From Melanopsichium pennsylvanicum (taxonomy: Eukaryota > Basidiomycota > Ustilaginomycetes > Ustilaginales), in contig OAPG01000011.1 in the NCBI GenBank assembly GCA_900208305.1, positions 372,001-436,000 of the forward strand: a stretch of DNA of 64,000 bases, written 5' to 3'. This document shows, one piece after another, positions 29,637-40,213 of this stretch (position 1 is its first letter; each line of letters opens with the position of its first letter). A program made the translations under genes and the position numbers. A model generated the notes under the pieces. That model searched no databases. It saw only the letters and a program-made list of their open reading frames with translations, and was not told the origin of the DNA.

Positions 29637-30729
29637 TGCAGAGCTGTGCAGAGTTGCAACTTCCTCTCGAATACGCATTAACCTCGCACGCACACCTTTT
29701 CGCTCAACAAAGTGCGACAGTCTTGGCTATCTCGCGCTCTGGAATCTCGAAAGTGACAGACACGGACACGCGCCCTGTGCCACTACAAAAAGAAAAAAGT
29801 GTTGCTCAGCGATACAGTCTAAGGGCGCGCTTCTTCTTCGATCTTCCACGCTTTGAGCTTAATTTTTTAATTTTTTTTTGGCTCTTTTCAGCTGTAGCGG
29901 TCGAGCTAACAGACCAAAGAAAAAAGGTTCTATATTAGTAAGCATGACTCATTTGAGCATTGTCATGCCTAAGTCAGACCGTTGGCGATACTCGCTTCCA
30001 AAGACCGCATTTTGGTGGGGCTGCCATCTCCAATGCCAACGACTTTCGAGCATCCTACCTAACACTACCGCACGTCTAGCATGGAGACGGTGACTGCCAT
30101 GGCGTCGATTTAGGCTTGAGACAGGCGATGCAAGGTCGATCGCTTCAAGTTTTGAACGTCGACGGCTATTCGTGTTCCGGCATAACGCGCGACACTCACA
30201 TGCGAACAAACATTCCCCAGCACTGGCATCCGAGCTCAGAGCCGTCTTTTACAAACTGGCTAAGCTTGTGCTGTACAGTGAAGTACAGTATAGTGATCTG
30301 GCCTCACGCATCTCTGACGCCAGATTCCGGTCCAACACAACATCGTCGTCTGCAGTGTCTATCGAACAACCTGACCTGCATACAGTGCAATTGATCGACG
30401 GCGCGCCGAACTTAGACGCTGTGCCAGGCAGTAGCAATCCTGCCGTTCGACCCCACCATTCGAAGTCGGAACGCAAAAAAGTAGTTTGTATGACCCAAAT
30501 CGCCCTTGTTAAGGACTTTGATATGATCGCATGTCCGACAGCATCCTAGACGCTCGACTGAACGTGCCCAACTTTGTGTCGACCAAAGTTGGTAGAACTC
30601 AAGAAAAAGGGAAAGGCCAGCTTGAAAAGCGGACAAATTAAGAGGGGAAAAGGGTTTCTTCCGTATTTAATGTGGCAGGCCCACCTCGCCTAAACTCACG
30701 CCTGCCAGACTGCGGAGCCCACACTATCT

Positions 30730-30770
30730 TGTGTACTGTGCTTTTTCGGCAAACAGACATACAGTACACA
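30730..30770. repeat. Perfect 10-bp inverted repeat
   Basis: Arms TGTGTACTGT (30730-30739) and ACAGTACACA (30761-30770) with a 21-nt loop, in gene-free DNA. It shares its TACTGT/ACAGTA core with other intergenic hairpins in this window. Confidence 0.75.
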
Positions 30771-31895
30771 CACGCACCAATGCGCGTCAAAGGTGCACCG
30801 CACAGCAGTGCGCTGATGCGAGCATGCCTGTCTTTCCCTTTCGTTTTCGGTTTGTCGTTAACGAGATCTTTCGCATCGGTCATGATTCTCATGAATTCCG
30901 AGTCCGACCTTTTCGATCGTCGTCACACACAAATCAAAGCTAAAAAGTCCGCATTGTGAAGTCAATGCTCTCGACTCTTGTTCAGTCGATAGCATGAGAG
31001 TGTATTTCTGAAAGGCCCACACTGTACCTTATGTCCAATAATATGAAAGGATAGAGCAAAGGTTCCGAGTCAAGTGGTCGATGGCAGGCCACCCTCAAAA
31101 AAAAAAAAAGAAAAAAAAGAAAAAAAAGAGAAAAGGGAAAGGCGAGCGGATGGGAAGATCCGTTTCACCTCTTTGGAATCAAACTCGTGACAGCTTGGGG
31201 ATCCTGAGGAACATTCAAGGATCGACACGGCGTTTCGCCGCGTATGCAATCCAAACCTGGCGTTTAAGTTATGTGTCGTTTCGCCATCCGCGCGTACAGC
31301 AGCAGCAGAGACACAGCAGCAGAAGCTAGCTGTATGTAACTTAGCTCGCTCTTCTTCGGCATATCTTTTCCCACGGCCTCGATGTGTGGTGCGATGTGTG
31401 GTGCAGTTGTTCGCTGTCCAGATGCTCTGATGCGAAGTTTTCGAACGCTTCCTTCTATTTCCAACACATCATCACAATCCAAACAGGGTTGCGAGAGGGT
31501 CCAATTCATTCGGCATCAGAGTTCACAATTTCACTCTTCATCTCTCACAAAAAAAAACAAGGATTTCAATTTCAAACGCGAAATTTGTAATCGGCCCCAC
31601 CGACAGTGTTTCAAGCAGAAGTGTGTCGGCGTGTGTGTGGTGTGGATTGGGTTGGGTGTGTTGGTCTGCACCTCGTTGCGTCACTTGTGCTACCAGACGA
31701 GTCGTCGCGTCAAATCTCAGTTCTTCGGATTCTTTGTCCTCCATCGGTTCGTCCGCAAACACACAAACGGCTGTTCAATAAGTCAGTCATCAAGCGTTGG
31801 TCGATCCGATGCCAAAAGGTTGCTCTCACTTTTGAAAGCCTTTCCGTTATACCATCATCCCATCGGTGCCTCGTCTCTCAACAAAGTTTGCCATC

Positions 31896-32801
31896 ATGGT
31901 ATCGAGCGTAATCTACGACGCCGTCGTGGCGACCATCCCACAACACATCAAGGCCCAAACCCCCGTCCACCTCCTCGCATGGATTCCTGGGAAATCGCCC
32001 ATCTCCACCGTCCCCGCTCTGGTAACCGCCGTCATCACCTACCTTGCTGTCATCTTTGGTGGCCGTGAGCTCATGAAGAACCGTGCTCCTTTCACCACCA
32101 GCATCAAGCTTCCTTTCTTGCTTCATAACTTGGCGCTTACTTTCGGTTCCGGTCTTTTGCTCGCTCTCATGCTCGAGGAGATCCTCCCCATCGTCCGACG
32201 CAACGGTCTCTTCTATGGAATCTGCGGTGAAGGTGCTTGGACCATGAAGCTCGAAACCTACTACATGATCAACTACTACTTCAAGTATTGGGAACTCATC
32301 GACACCGTCTTCCTCGTGCTCAAGAAAAAGCCTCTTGCTTTCCTTCACGTCTACCACCACTCTGCTACCGCCGTCCTCTGCTTCTCCCAGCTCCACGGCA
32401 AGACTTCCGTGTCATGGGTCGTCATCTGCCTCAACCTCGCAGTCCATGTACTCATGTACTTCTACTATGCCTTGACTTCCCTCAAGATCCGTTGCCCTTG
32501 GAAGAAGTGGGTCACCACCGCACAGATCACACAATTTGTGATCGATCTTTTCGTCGTCTACTTCGCTTCGTACAACTACTTCGTTTACACCTACTTCCCC
32601 AACTTTCCCCATGTTGGCACTTGCGCAGGTAAGGAGCACGCCGCTTTCTCCGGTATCATCTGCCTTACCAGCTACCTTTTCCTTTTCATCGCCTTCTACC
32701 AGAAGACATACGCCAAGGACAAGGCTCGCAAACTCGCCGCCAAGATCAATGGAAAGGTTAACGAAAAGGCGAACGGAAAGACCAACGGAAAGTCCCGGTG
32801 A
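31896..32801 (+). CDS. ELO-family very-long-chain fatty acid elongase
   Basis: A 301-residue multi-pass ER membrane protein that catalyses malonyl-CoA condensation with acyl-CoA. The diagnostic HVYHHS histidine box is at about residues 151-156. It is preceded by YYFKYWELIDTVFLVLKKKP and followed by NLAVHVLMYFYYALTSL, both conserved across the ELO family. The C-terminus is Lys/Asn-rich (KINGKVNEKANGK), consistent with a cytosolic ER-retention tail. The chosen ATG (ATCATGG) is ten codons inside a longer frame; the upstream ATG at 31866 would add MPRLSTKFAI. The HVYHHS form and overall pattern fit Elo2/Elo3-type or ELOVL-type enzymes; substrate length cannot be fixed here. It is intronless. Confidence 0.92.
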   Translation: MVSSVIYDAVVATIPQHIKAQTPVHLLAWIPGKSPISTVPALVTAVITYLAVIFGGRELMKNRAPFTTSIKLPFLLHNLALTFGSGLLLALMLEEILPIVRRNGLFYGICGEGAWTMKLETYYMINYYFKYWELIDTVFLVLKKKPLAFLHVYHHSATAVLCFSQLHGKTSVSWVVICLNLAVHVLMYFYYALTSLKIRCPWKKWVTTAQITQFVIDLFVVYFASYNYFVYTYFPNFPHVGTCAGKEHAAFSGIICLTSYLFLFIAFYQKTYAKDKARKLAAKINGKVNEKANGKTNGKSR

Positions 32802-33790
32802 ATTGAGGCCATGCCAAGAAGTGCGCAAGGACGGGGTTCTATTTTTTTTTGAAGAGCGAAGCGCAATTGGGGAATCTTGTTATCTGTTAAGGACTTGCGC
32901 AAAAGCATGTCTGACACCCGTTGCGGTTTTTTTCTTTCGAACTACATCCGACCTTGCATGTCAGCTTAGGACCAAGCTCATCAAATTCCCCACAGACTGT
33001 ACTTTTTTTTTTTTTTTTGTCTCTCTCCTCTCAGCGAGTGCGAATGCTACTCGTCCGAGATTGTACATACAGGACAACACTAAGCCATGCTCCACGCTCT
33101 TTATCACTCTTCTTCCCTGCTACCCGGATTTTATCGTTAGAAATTTTTAGAGCGGGTCTAGCAGCGGCTGTTCCATCCTAGTCCGATCTTTCATCTGCTT
33201 CTGTCTTCTATATGCTGCTTTAGTTTTTTGATGCTGGGTTTCCCCCCCCCCCCTTTTTTTTGGGTAACAACCCTATTATAATATTACACAAGATTCTTTC
33301 CTCGGAGTCATGGGTTCAGATCTGGGAAATGATCTTAAGTCACTTAGTCGTGCTGCGAAAGCAAGTGATGAGGATGTTTTGTCTTCATTCTCAACCAAGT
33401 CACGCAAAGGTTTCAAACACAGATTCTTTCGCAAGAAACGTCCCGCAATTTCAACCCTCGCACACTCCTTCAACCATCCCCCCCTCCCAAAAAAAAAAAA
33501 GAAAAGATAAAAGGGGGTGGTGGGAGACTCTTCTGCACAGTAAAGGTTACTCTTTCGAGACCTTCTCGACCGAAAAATTCACCATCGTGAACAGTCCTGA
33601 AAATTCTGTCAACTTTAGAGCACACCCTCAAACAGAGTTCAAGATCATGCAAAGGCGTAGTTTTGAGAACCAAGCTAGATTGCCTAAAACGCATATACGA
33701 TGCATGAGGGAGATGTGCGTGCATGATGGATCTCGCACAACGGATCTCGTGCAAACCGTTCTGTTTCCTCTTGTTCGAAAGCAACTATTC
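32802..33790. other. Elongase / PP2A convergent spacer
   Basis: About 1 kb of 3'-3' sequence. It has a T-run at about 33003-33019, a C-run followed by T-run at about 33242-33260, and an A-run at about 33489-33500. The frame that continues downstream of the PP2A stop is translated unspliced intron read-through, not a gene. Confidence 0.5.
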
Positions 33791-34851
33791 TTACAAAAAG
33801 TAATCCGGCACTCTCCTCGACACCAAAGGCTCGCCGGCCCTTGGAGCTGGGTCGAATTGCAAGAAGGTATACTTGAGATTCTCGTCGATCTCCATGATGG
33901 CTGCCTGGTTACCGCACCTGTAGCAGTAGTTTGGTGCTGAGAAGATGGTGACAACGTTACGTTCTTGCGACCAGTTGAAACCGTCCATGACAAGCTGATG
34001 CGCACGAGCGACGAGCGTGAGGCCGTTGTTGTGGTTGAATGCTTCGGAAATGTCTTGACCGAAAGTGTAGCCTGCACCTCGTGGCGAAATGCCCCATCCA
34101 CATCGGTCATCTGGGTCAGACCAGAGCAAGTCGCACATGGGACCCTCGTGAGGCACTTCTTGGATACGGTCGATGGAGCGAATGTGGTCGAGAGTGTCGA
34201 TGGAGGGGGAGAGACCACCGTGGAGACAGAAGATCTGAAGGGTTGGGAAATGGAGGACCAAAGCACGGAGCAGTGAGAGTCAGCAGGACCGGACGACGCA
34301 AGAGGTACATTGACATTGACGGGTGCCTCGAGGCCGGTGCGTCTGTGCCGTATGAAACGTCGGTGGAAACTTACCTGGTCGTCGATCAAGGCGGTCAATG
34401 GGAGGTAGTCGAAAAGGTCGGTGAAGTACTTCCATACATTCGCGTTGCCGTATTTTCTAAGGCACTCATCGTAGAAGCCGTACACCTGGGTGATCTGTCG
34501 CGATTCGTGATTGCCACGAAGAATGGTGACACGGTCACGGTAACGGACTTTGAGCGCTACAAGTAGTGTGACGGTCTCGACAGAGTAGTAACCACGGTCG
34601 ACGTAATCACCCATGAAAAGGTAGTTGGTATCGGGCGAGTTACCACCGATGCGGAAGAGTTCTGACAAGTCGTGAAACTGACCGTGAATGTCACCACAAA
34701 CGGTGACGGGGCAGCGAACAGGCTGGACATTGGACTCGCCGAGCAGAATCTCGCGTGCCTTGTCACAGAGTCGCTTGATGTCATTTTCCGAGAGTTGCTT
34801 GCACTCACTGAGATGCGCGATCCACGCATCCTGCTCCGTGATATCGACCAT
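33791..34851 (-). CDS. PPH21: Protein phosphatase 2A catalytic subunit, two exons
   Basis: Exon 1 is complement 34375-34851 (159 codons) and exon 2 is complement 33791-34234; the 140-bp intron has a GTAAGT donor and a TTCAG acceptor, phase 0. The product is 306 residues, near the 309 of PP2A-C. Metallophosphatase motifs are all present: [30 protein letters not shown] in exon 1, and [15 protein letters not shown] immediately after the junction, then [13 protein letters not shown]. The C-terminus DYFL is the PP2A tail that is carboxymethylated on Leu. It binds scaffold and regulatory subunits for cell-cycle and signalling dephosphorylation. DYFL and the 'RGAGYTFG' stretch favour PP2A over PP4 or PP6. 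Confidence 0.95.
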
Positions 34852-35979
34852 TGCGGCGGAAATTTAGGTGATGCTGGGCCGTGAAAGGGCTATTGCGAAC
34901 ACAGAAGGAAAAACTGCGTAGATGATCCCAGAATAAGGCGTGTTAGCGCTCGATAGGGGTATAGTTGCGCGAAATTGCTGTGATGTCAATGGGACGCAGG
35001 CAATCAGACGTGGACTGAGCTGGTTTGTGCTGGATGATGCAGGGCGATCTGATGAGTGTTTATGATATAAATTTGCACGACACTTTGTCTATGTGGACGA
35101 AAAGATAAGGCCTGGACTGGGAATATGGATCGAGACTGGGCTGACAGTGTGCACTGAATTTGTTGTTGCACTAGACGAGGAGCAAAATGCAAACGATTCG
35201 AGGAGGATTTCGGAGAGGACGAGATGATGCTCAAAATGAATGGATGGTGTGTGTATGTGTGTGTATATGACGACTGAGACTCTGAGGTACATTACATTAC
35301 TGTTAGGAAATGGCGTTAGATGGAGGCGAGTCCAGCTTTGCTTGCCAGTCAGTCAGTCAGTCAGTCAGTCAAAATGGCAGGGTGAACAAGCCAATGAGAA
35401 GCAAAAGGACAAAGCCACAGCTGTGAGTCGGTTCAAGCGATTCGATTTTCAACAAATTACTGTACGTAGCTCAGCCTTGGCTACTTAGTCTGTCTCCTGT
35501 AACTGTATCTACAAAATCAACACAAAGAGTCGCGAGTTGAACAAACTTACAACCAACCCGTCAACTCATATAACCGCGTCGAGCCCAACTCGCAAGAAAT
35601 TGTATTCAATTCAAAATCAACTTTTGCGCTTGTATATTTCAAATTTTAGATACATCTTGAAGAGCATAAATGTAAGTAAGCCCGATTCCAGGCAATTGGA
35701 CAGATTTGAACGCGACTGGTCCAAGCGACTTGCCCAATTCTTTCCCATTTGCAAGTCAAGTTCAGGGCATGGCGGCGAGCAGATCGATCACCACGCACCT
35801 GCCCTTCCTCCCGCTCACAACCGCAAACTAACATTCCGCAACTGAATTAATTCCCAAGTCTGGAACCATTCAACCCGTCGAGCTGCCCATTTAAGCATCA
35901 TCGCAACCACATATTCTGTCTGTATTTTCTTGATCGTCCCTATCACCTTCATTCCAACCATCTTCTCAAAGTACACATC
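34852..35979. other. PP2A / NDUFB8 divergent promoter region
   Basis: About 1.1 kb between divergent genes. It includes a CAGT tetranucleotide repeat at 35346-35370. Short open frames are unsupported. Confidence 0.5.
35346..35370. repeat. (CAGT)n microsatellite
   Basis: Six tandem CAGT copies upstream of the NDUFB8-like gene. The same tetranucleotide, read as TGAC/ACTG on either strand, is repeated at 21538-21564. Confidence 0.9.
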
Positions 35980-36767
35980 ATGTCTCTGCTACGACACGCT
36001 GTAGCCGGCGCTTCCCGCTCGAGTGCCGTGCTCCGAACCACCTCGGCGTTCGCTCCCTCCCGACATATTTCCACTTCCACAGTCAATGCAGCAGCCCAGC
36101 AGTCCGAGGATCCCCAGCTGGGTGACTACCCCAACCTTCCTTTCATCAGCCAGCAGTCGCGCAAATACTCACCCAAGTGGTGGGATCCGCAAGAGAAGAG
36201 GAACTTTGGCGAGACCGTACGTACGCTTGCTCTGCCCGCCACTCAGATCTGCTCTGATCCAACAAGCATAGATTAGCTGACATCTTGGTCGAATTTCCGG
36301 TCGTTTCATCTCTCTAAAGCCTCACGAGCAAGACGATGTGCTCTCAGTATGGGCACCTGATGTGCACGCTGTGCCCGCTTCGTCTGCTCTCCGTCAGTTC
36401 CTTGTTGCTATCGGCGTCGTTGTTCTCTTCGCATCCACAGTCTATGCTGCTACCCCCGAGAAACCCGCACTCCCAAGGGTATGTTCAAAATTGCTCTCAC
36501 AGCACCTTAATCGCACATCATGTATACTGACAACCCATCCTTTCGACCTCGGTACGTGTACAGACCTATCCTCGTGACGGCTTGGCCACCGAGCTCGGAG
36601 GCAAACAGGTAGCTGTAAGTTTTTCAAACCCCCACAACGCCAATTCTCCCAGTCGGGCTTTACTCACCAGTGTTTGTACCTTGCCCTTTCCATTTCAACA
36701 TCGACAGGCTCCCAAGGAAGGCGCTTTCAGCGCAGAGGCAGACGAGGAAGAAGAGGACGAAGAGTAA
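35980..36767 (+). CDS. NDUFB8: Complex I subunit NDUFB8 (ASHI) family, four exons
   Basis: Exons are 35980-36216, 36320-36478, 36564-36614 and 36708-36767, all joined in phase 0, giving 168 residues. Donors are GTACGT, GTATGT and GTAAGT; acceptors end AAG, CAG and CAG. The N-terminus is Arg/Ser/Ala-rich with ASRSSAVLRTTSAFAPSRHI, a mitochondrial targeting signal. The matrix/intermembrane motif WWDPQEKRNFGE continues across intron 1 into TPHEQDDVLSVWAPD. A single hydrophobic segment follows (FLVAIGVVVLFASTVYA), then TYPRDGLATELGG, matching the YPYNNLYLERGG segment of mammalian NDUFB8, and an acidic tail. It is an accessory membrane-arm subunit of NADH:ubiquinone oxidoreductase. Its presence implies that the organism retains complex I. 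Confidence 0.88.
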
Positions 36768-36840
36768 GCGCCATCTTTCATGCATTGCTTTGGATTTGTC
36801 GCAATCTACATATCATCAGCCCGTTCCCGCTAAGCTCGGC

Positions 36841-38122
36841 TCATTCCACGCAAATGAGGCACACGACAAAATCACGAATTGGAACACGCAGGCAGAGCAA
36901 ATCGAATTTGAGAGACTGAATTGCATGGGCTGGACTGAACCACGATTGTCGAGAACAAGCAACGCTCTGGACCATCTGAATTAATATGCCAATCATTTCA
37001 GGCAACACGCTGTGCGCTCTCCTTTCCATCTTTGCCGATGCCTTGACCAGCACATCAGGGCAAGCTTTCGAGGCTTGTCGCCCCGCGTGCGAGATGTGTC
37101 GGCCAACAGCCTCGATGTTGGCTTGCGAGAAGTAGCAGTCGGAGGAGCCGCGTTGCTGATGACTCATTATCACGTATTTTCCCGCTTCGTTTGCCTCTGT
37201 GCTGTTCTGCAGCGTAGCAGCATAGCAGCGGTAGCGATCTGGGCTGCTGACGGGGAAGAGGAACAGCCTGGAGTCGGAGATACCGTCTTAAGAGAGAGCA
37301 CTGTCCCCGCCCAGCCCAAGATGTGTGCCAGAAGCGGAAGAACCGAGTTGATCAATTCGCCGTCTTCCACCTTCGCATCGGAAAGAAACAGCTGCAGAGC
37401 GCACACGAGATGACAAGTGACAAGCATCGCGCCTTGACTGAAGCTAACGAGCACGATTGGTGAGTTTGGGATGCTGATGCCATTGAACGATTCGATCTCG
37501 TTTTTGAGCTTGACTAGGCTGTCATGCACATATGGTCCTCGAAAGGCTAAGGTCCGCTTCTCCTTTCGCTATTCACCACACTCTCGAGCCACTGCCCGTA
37601 CAAGTCCTTTGTGACAGAGTCTGTGAGAAGGTTTGAAGCGACTCGCACATGTGTGTACCAAACCAGATCCCGTCCATCGCACCGAGCGCTCGCAACTTTA
37701 CTTTGATTCCTATCCTCGCTCGCATCTTCAGAATCGCTCGGACCGTCTTGTTCAACTTCAGCTTGCACATCGGGTCCAAAGAAGGACTGTGAATGAGGCA
37801 CGATTGCATCTGCAAAATCGCGGGCGTTGTCGCCGCGCCCCCGTGAATCGTAATGATTTCCACTTGGCCGAAGGCGCTCGGAGCTAAGAGGTAGGTTCGG
37901 GTTTAGGTAAGAGCGTGCGGCAGGGGATCATCCTGAGATACACTAAGGGGTCCGATTTTGATCACGCATCACGCAAAAAGTAACAACCAAGACAAAGATA
38001 GAGGTGTTGAGGGGGGAGGAAGACGAAACGCAAGATGTGACCCAACGGCGGGAGGCAACCACTTACCCTGCGCACTGAGAGCGATTTGGTCGCCGATGTG
38101 CCTCAGCAGAATAAAGTGGTTG
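36841..38122 (-). pseudogene. Degenerate phospholipase/carboxylesterase-family hydrolase
   Basis: Pieces of one alpha/beta hydrolase lie in order on the minus strand but in different frames. From 37870 down: VEIITIHGG in one frame, then GRGDNARDFADAIV in the next frame, as if an extra G sits in the run at the HG motif (near 37838-37842). Next come GRDLVWYTHVRV and a TAG at about 37545. A new frame then gives YVHDSLVKLKNEIESFNG and VLVSFSQGAMLV, where the Ser nucleophile GxSxG box is altered to S-F-S-Q-G. Finally SDCYFSQANIEAVGRHISHA and HSVLPEMIGIL correspond to the Asp/His end of the PF02230 fold. An exon-like stretch with a GTAAGT donor (about 38056) lies upstream. Introns could explain some frame changes, but I could not assemble an intact gene. 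Confidence 0.5.
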
Positions 38123-38427
38123 CATTTCCCTCAGAGTTGACTTGGTGGTCGTCTCAAATCTCTTGGCATGTTCTCCTCTCCTCGATCAAACCGGCCATGT
38201 GTCTCTCGTATCAAAGATGCAGAAAGCCAACTGGTAACATTCGTAATCGCTGAGAGAACCACGCAATCAGTATGTCGGTGCTTCTTGCTGACTTAATTGG
38301 TGCTAATGTACAGAGTCTGCATGTGAATGCGAATTTGACAAGCATGCAAGGATGGCAGGGATGGGCAAGTAGAAAGTGTCCATAGCCTGCAGCTTGAAAC
38401 TCGAAAGGGTGAGCCCACGTGTTGATA

Positions 38428-38679
38428 TCATGTTGAAGCTGCGACTCTCCGCGCTGATTCTTGGTTCCTCTTGACGTTGACACTTAGTGCCTGTACAGTC
38501 AAAGTCGTCCAAGGCATGGTAGTGGAATTGAAACCTCTTGTAAGCTTTGTGTTCTGCCTGATTCTGTTTATAAATCCTTTTTGAGGATCAGATGCACTTA
38601 CGTGGTACAGAACAATTAGAATCATGGCCAGACTGCCGAGCCAATTGGCCAGCGCGGACAATGTCACATCACTGATCAT
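38428..38679 (-). CDS. OST4: Oligosaccharyltransferase mini-subunit Ost4, two exons
   Basis: A 46-residue gene. Exon 1 is complement 38602-38679 (26 codons, MISDVTLSALANWLGSLAMI then LIVLYH) and exon 2 is complement 38428-38490 (ALSVNVKRNQESARR and onward, stop TGA). The 111-bp intron has a GTAAGT donor and GTACAG acceptor, phase 0. The MISD start, one transmembrane helix and the LIVLYH-xxxVN-x-KR junction are the Ost4 hallmark. In yeast Ost4 (36 residues) stabilises the Stt3-Ost3 part of the ER oligosaccharyltransferase. The tail here is about ten residues longer. It is divergent from the hypothetical gene at 39010, with 330 bp between start codons. Confidence 0.88.
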   Translation of the reverse strand: MISDVTLSALANWLGSLAMILIVLYHVSASDPQKGFINRIRQNTKLTRGFNSTTMPWTTLTVQALSVNVKRNQESARRVAAST

Positions 38680-39009
38680 CTTTTTGCTTCTTGAGAGGTG
38701 GTGAGGACAGACTGTGGACGAAGTGAGCGGAAGACGAAATCTGAGAAGAAGATCCAAGACTGAAAAGCATGGTCAGTGCAGTGCAGGGACAACAGCGTAT
38801 GGAGGTGAGCTGGAGCTCGCATTCGGCTCCATGCCGCCTTTCGGCCGTGAGGACGGTTGTATGCATGGACCCTGAAATGCTCACCAATCACAGATTTGCT
38901 TTTTCTTGGTTGTCTGCTGTAGTCTTCTTGACTCTTCTCTTCGCCATCCTCCCTGTGTTGACCTATATCGAAGTCGGACTCGAAATTGAGTGATCCACCC
39001 CGAACATAC

Positions 39010-39867
39010 ATGGTCGGTCGACGCAGCTCTTTGCATCCGCGCAACCACATCAAAGCGCGCAAGCGAGCCAAGCAACCCGACTCGCTCCTCCTTAAGCACT
39101 ACAGTCTCTTCAACTCTCTCATTCGCTATACCCTCGACGATCCTGCCTCCCAGCCTTCGCATTCTCAGCACGCTTCTGCATCTTTTCAAGCAGCTAGAGC
39201 CAGAGTACGCAGGGCCGACAACCTCAAGGAGCGCTACCCGATCGCTGATATATGGTCCTATCAATGGCCTAAACCCTCCTCTCAACTTCCGGCTTACTCG
39301 CAAAAGCCAAATGTGCTGGTAGATGAACTGGTAGAGCGCTTAGTGAAGGAAACTTTTGATCGGGACTACGAAAAGTTCCGCTCGCCAGAATGGGCGAGGG
39401 AGCACAAGATCACCAAAAAGCATGCCGAAAGGATCGTTGTCGATCCAAAGGAGGTAAATGAAAGTGCAGCAGCAGCCAAGGCGCTTGTACAAACCGTGCT
39501 GACGAGATTCATCGCGGGTGTCAAGAAAGGTGCCATTGGTGAGATTGGCTTGGAAGCTACAGATGCAAGTTTAGCGGTAGGAAAGGAGATTCTGCCGTCT
39601 TTCGGACATGCTACAGGCTCAGAACAGCAGGTCGAGGCAGGCAGTGCCCCTGTTGTTATGATTGAAGATGCTGAGCTAGACGCAGAACTAGAGGATCAGA
39701 TCTGGCAAGAAGAACAGTATGCGCTGGAATGGAAGGGATTGCTCGATTATTTCCAGTCGACAGCGGGAAGCTCAAAAACTGCACAGTGGAGGAATTGGCA
39801 TCTGCTCAACGCCATTTCAAAGACGAGGCAGCGTTGCGAGGAGCTGTTTGGTCACGAATCGAGATAG
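39010..39867 (+). CDS. Conserved-looking hypothetical protein
   Basis: A 285-residue frame from the first ATG (MVGRRSSLHPRNHIKARKRA) to the stop at 39865-39867. The start is strongly basic. A short segment ADIWSYQWPKPSSQLP (about residues 79-94) and charged helices (VDELVERLVKETFDRDYEKF) follow, then an acidic region (DAELDAELEDQIWQEEQYAL). I do not recognise a family. The W-x2-W-P box loosely recalls Rrn9-type RNA polymerase I factors, and the basic N-terminus could also be a mitochondrial signal; neither is established. It is divergently paired with OST4 and precedes the MutY gene on the same strand by 346 bp. Confidence 0.65.
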   Translation: MVGRRSSLHPRNHIKARKRAKQPDSLLLKHYSLFNSLIRYTLDDPASQPSHSQHASASFQAARARVRRADNLKERYPIADIWSYQWPKPSSQLPAYSQKPNVLVDELVERLVKETFDRDYEKFRSPEWAREHKITKKHAERIVVDPKEVNESAAAAKALVQTVLTRFIAGVKKGAIGEIGLEATDASLAVGKEILPSFGHATGSEQQVEAGSAPVVMIEDAELDAELEDQIWQEEQYALEWKGLLDYFQSTAGSSKTAQWRNWHLLNAISKTRQRCEELFGHESR

Positions 39868-40213
39868 GGCTTCGATGCCTTTGTCTAAATCCCCCGGCTA
39901 TCATCACATGTACTTCCAATGTAGCATCAGCTTTGATCCATGCTTCATTCTCAAGAGACGAAGAACTGAAAGATCTCGTGCCCATAAAAGGGCGCATTTA
40001 CGCGACGCGAACTCGCCAAAGACCAACACTACTCTGAGCTGTGCTGAGATAAAGCGCGAAGACGTCCTACAGTATGTGCTCTTCAGCCTTTGGCTCTTGC
40101 CCCAATGTACCATCTTCTTGTCCATCAAGAGACGCTTCCGATCACTACCCCTGAACAAAATCTCATCGCCGCTCAAGGTCTCGCAGCGTCGAGTGCTGGG
40201 CGTTGACACAATT
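39868..40213 (+). other. Spacer / MutY 5' leader
   Basis: The MutY reading frame stays open through this interval and back into the previous gene, but codon content and lack of homology suggest leader and promoter DNA. No other feature is seen. Confidence 0.45.

Larger units (their letters stand above)
29485..31895. other. 2.4-kb gene-poor region between CCT5 and elongase gene
   Basis: Divergent promoter region of CCT5 and the elongase gene, unusually long for this window. It contains a CTGAG repeat (29604-29636), two GTAC-type inverted repeats (30271-30288 and 30730-30770), an A-rich purine tract (about 31098-31140) and C/T-rich sequence before the elongase start. Short frames exist but none has a family resemblance or a good start. 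I found no convincing tRNA or other RNA gene. Confidence 0.5.

Noticed and set aside
31170..31205. tRNA-like B-box on the minus strand (GAGTTTGATTCC)
   Set aside because: No matching A-box, acceptor stem or anticodon arm can be drawn around it.
31382..32068. 228-codon frame ahead of the elongase
   Set aside because: Overlaps the start of the ELO gene in another frame; the upstream part is C/T-rich leader-like sequence.
33628..33790. C-terminal frame extending beyond PP2A
   Set aside because: It arises only when the 140-bp intron is read through; the spliced product ends at DYFL.
39719..40213. N-terminal extension of the MutY frame
   Set aside because: It overlaps the previous gene and lacks homology; the ATG at 40214 precedes a normal MutY N-terminus.
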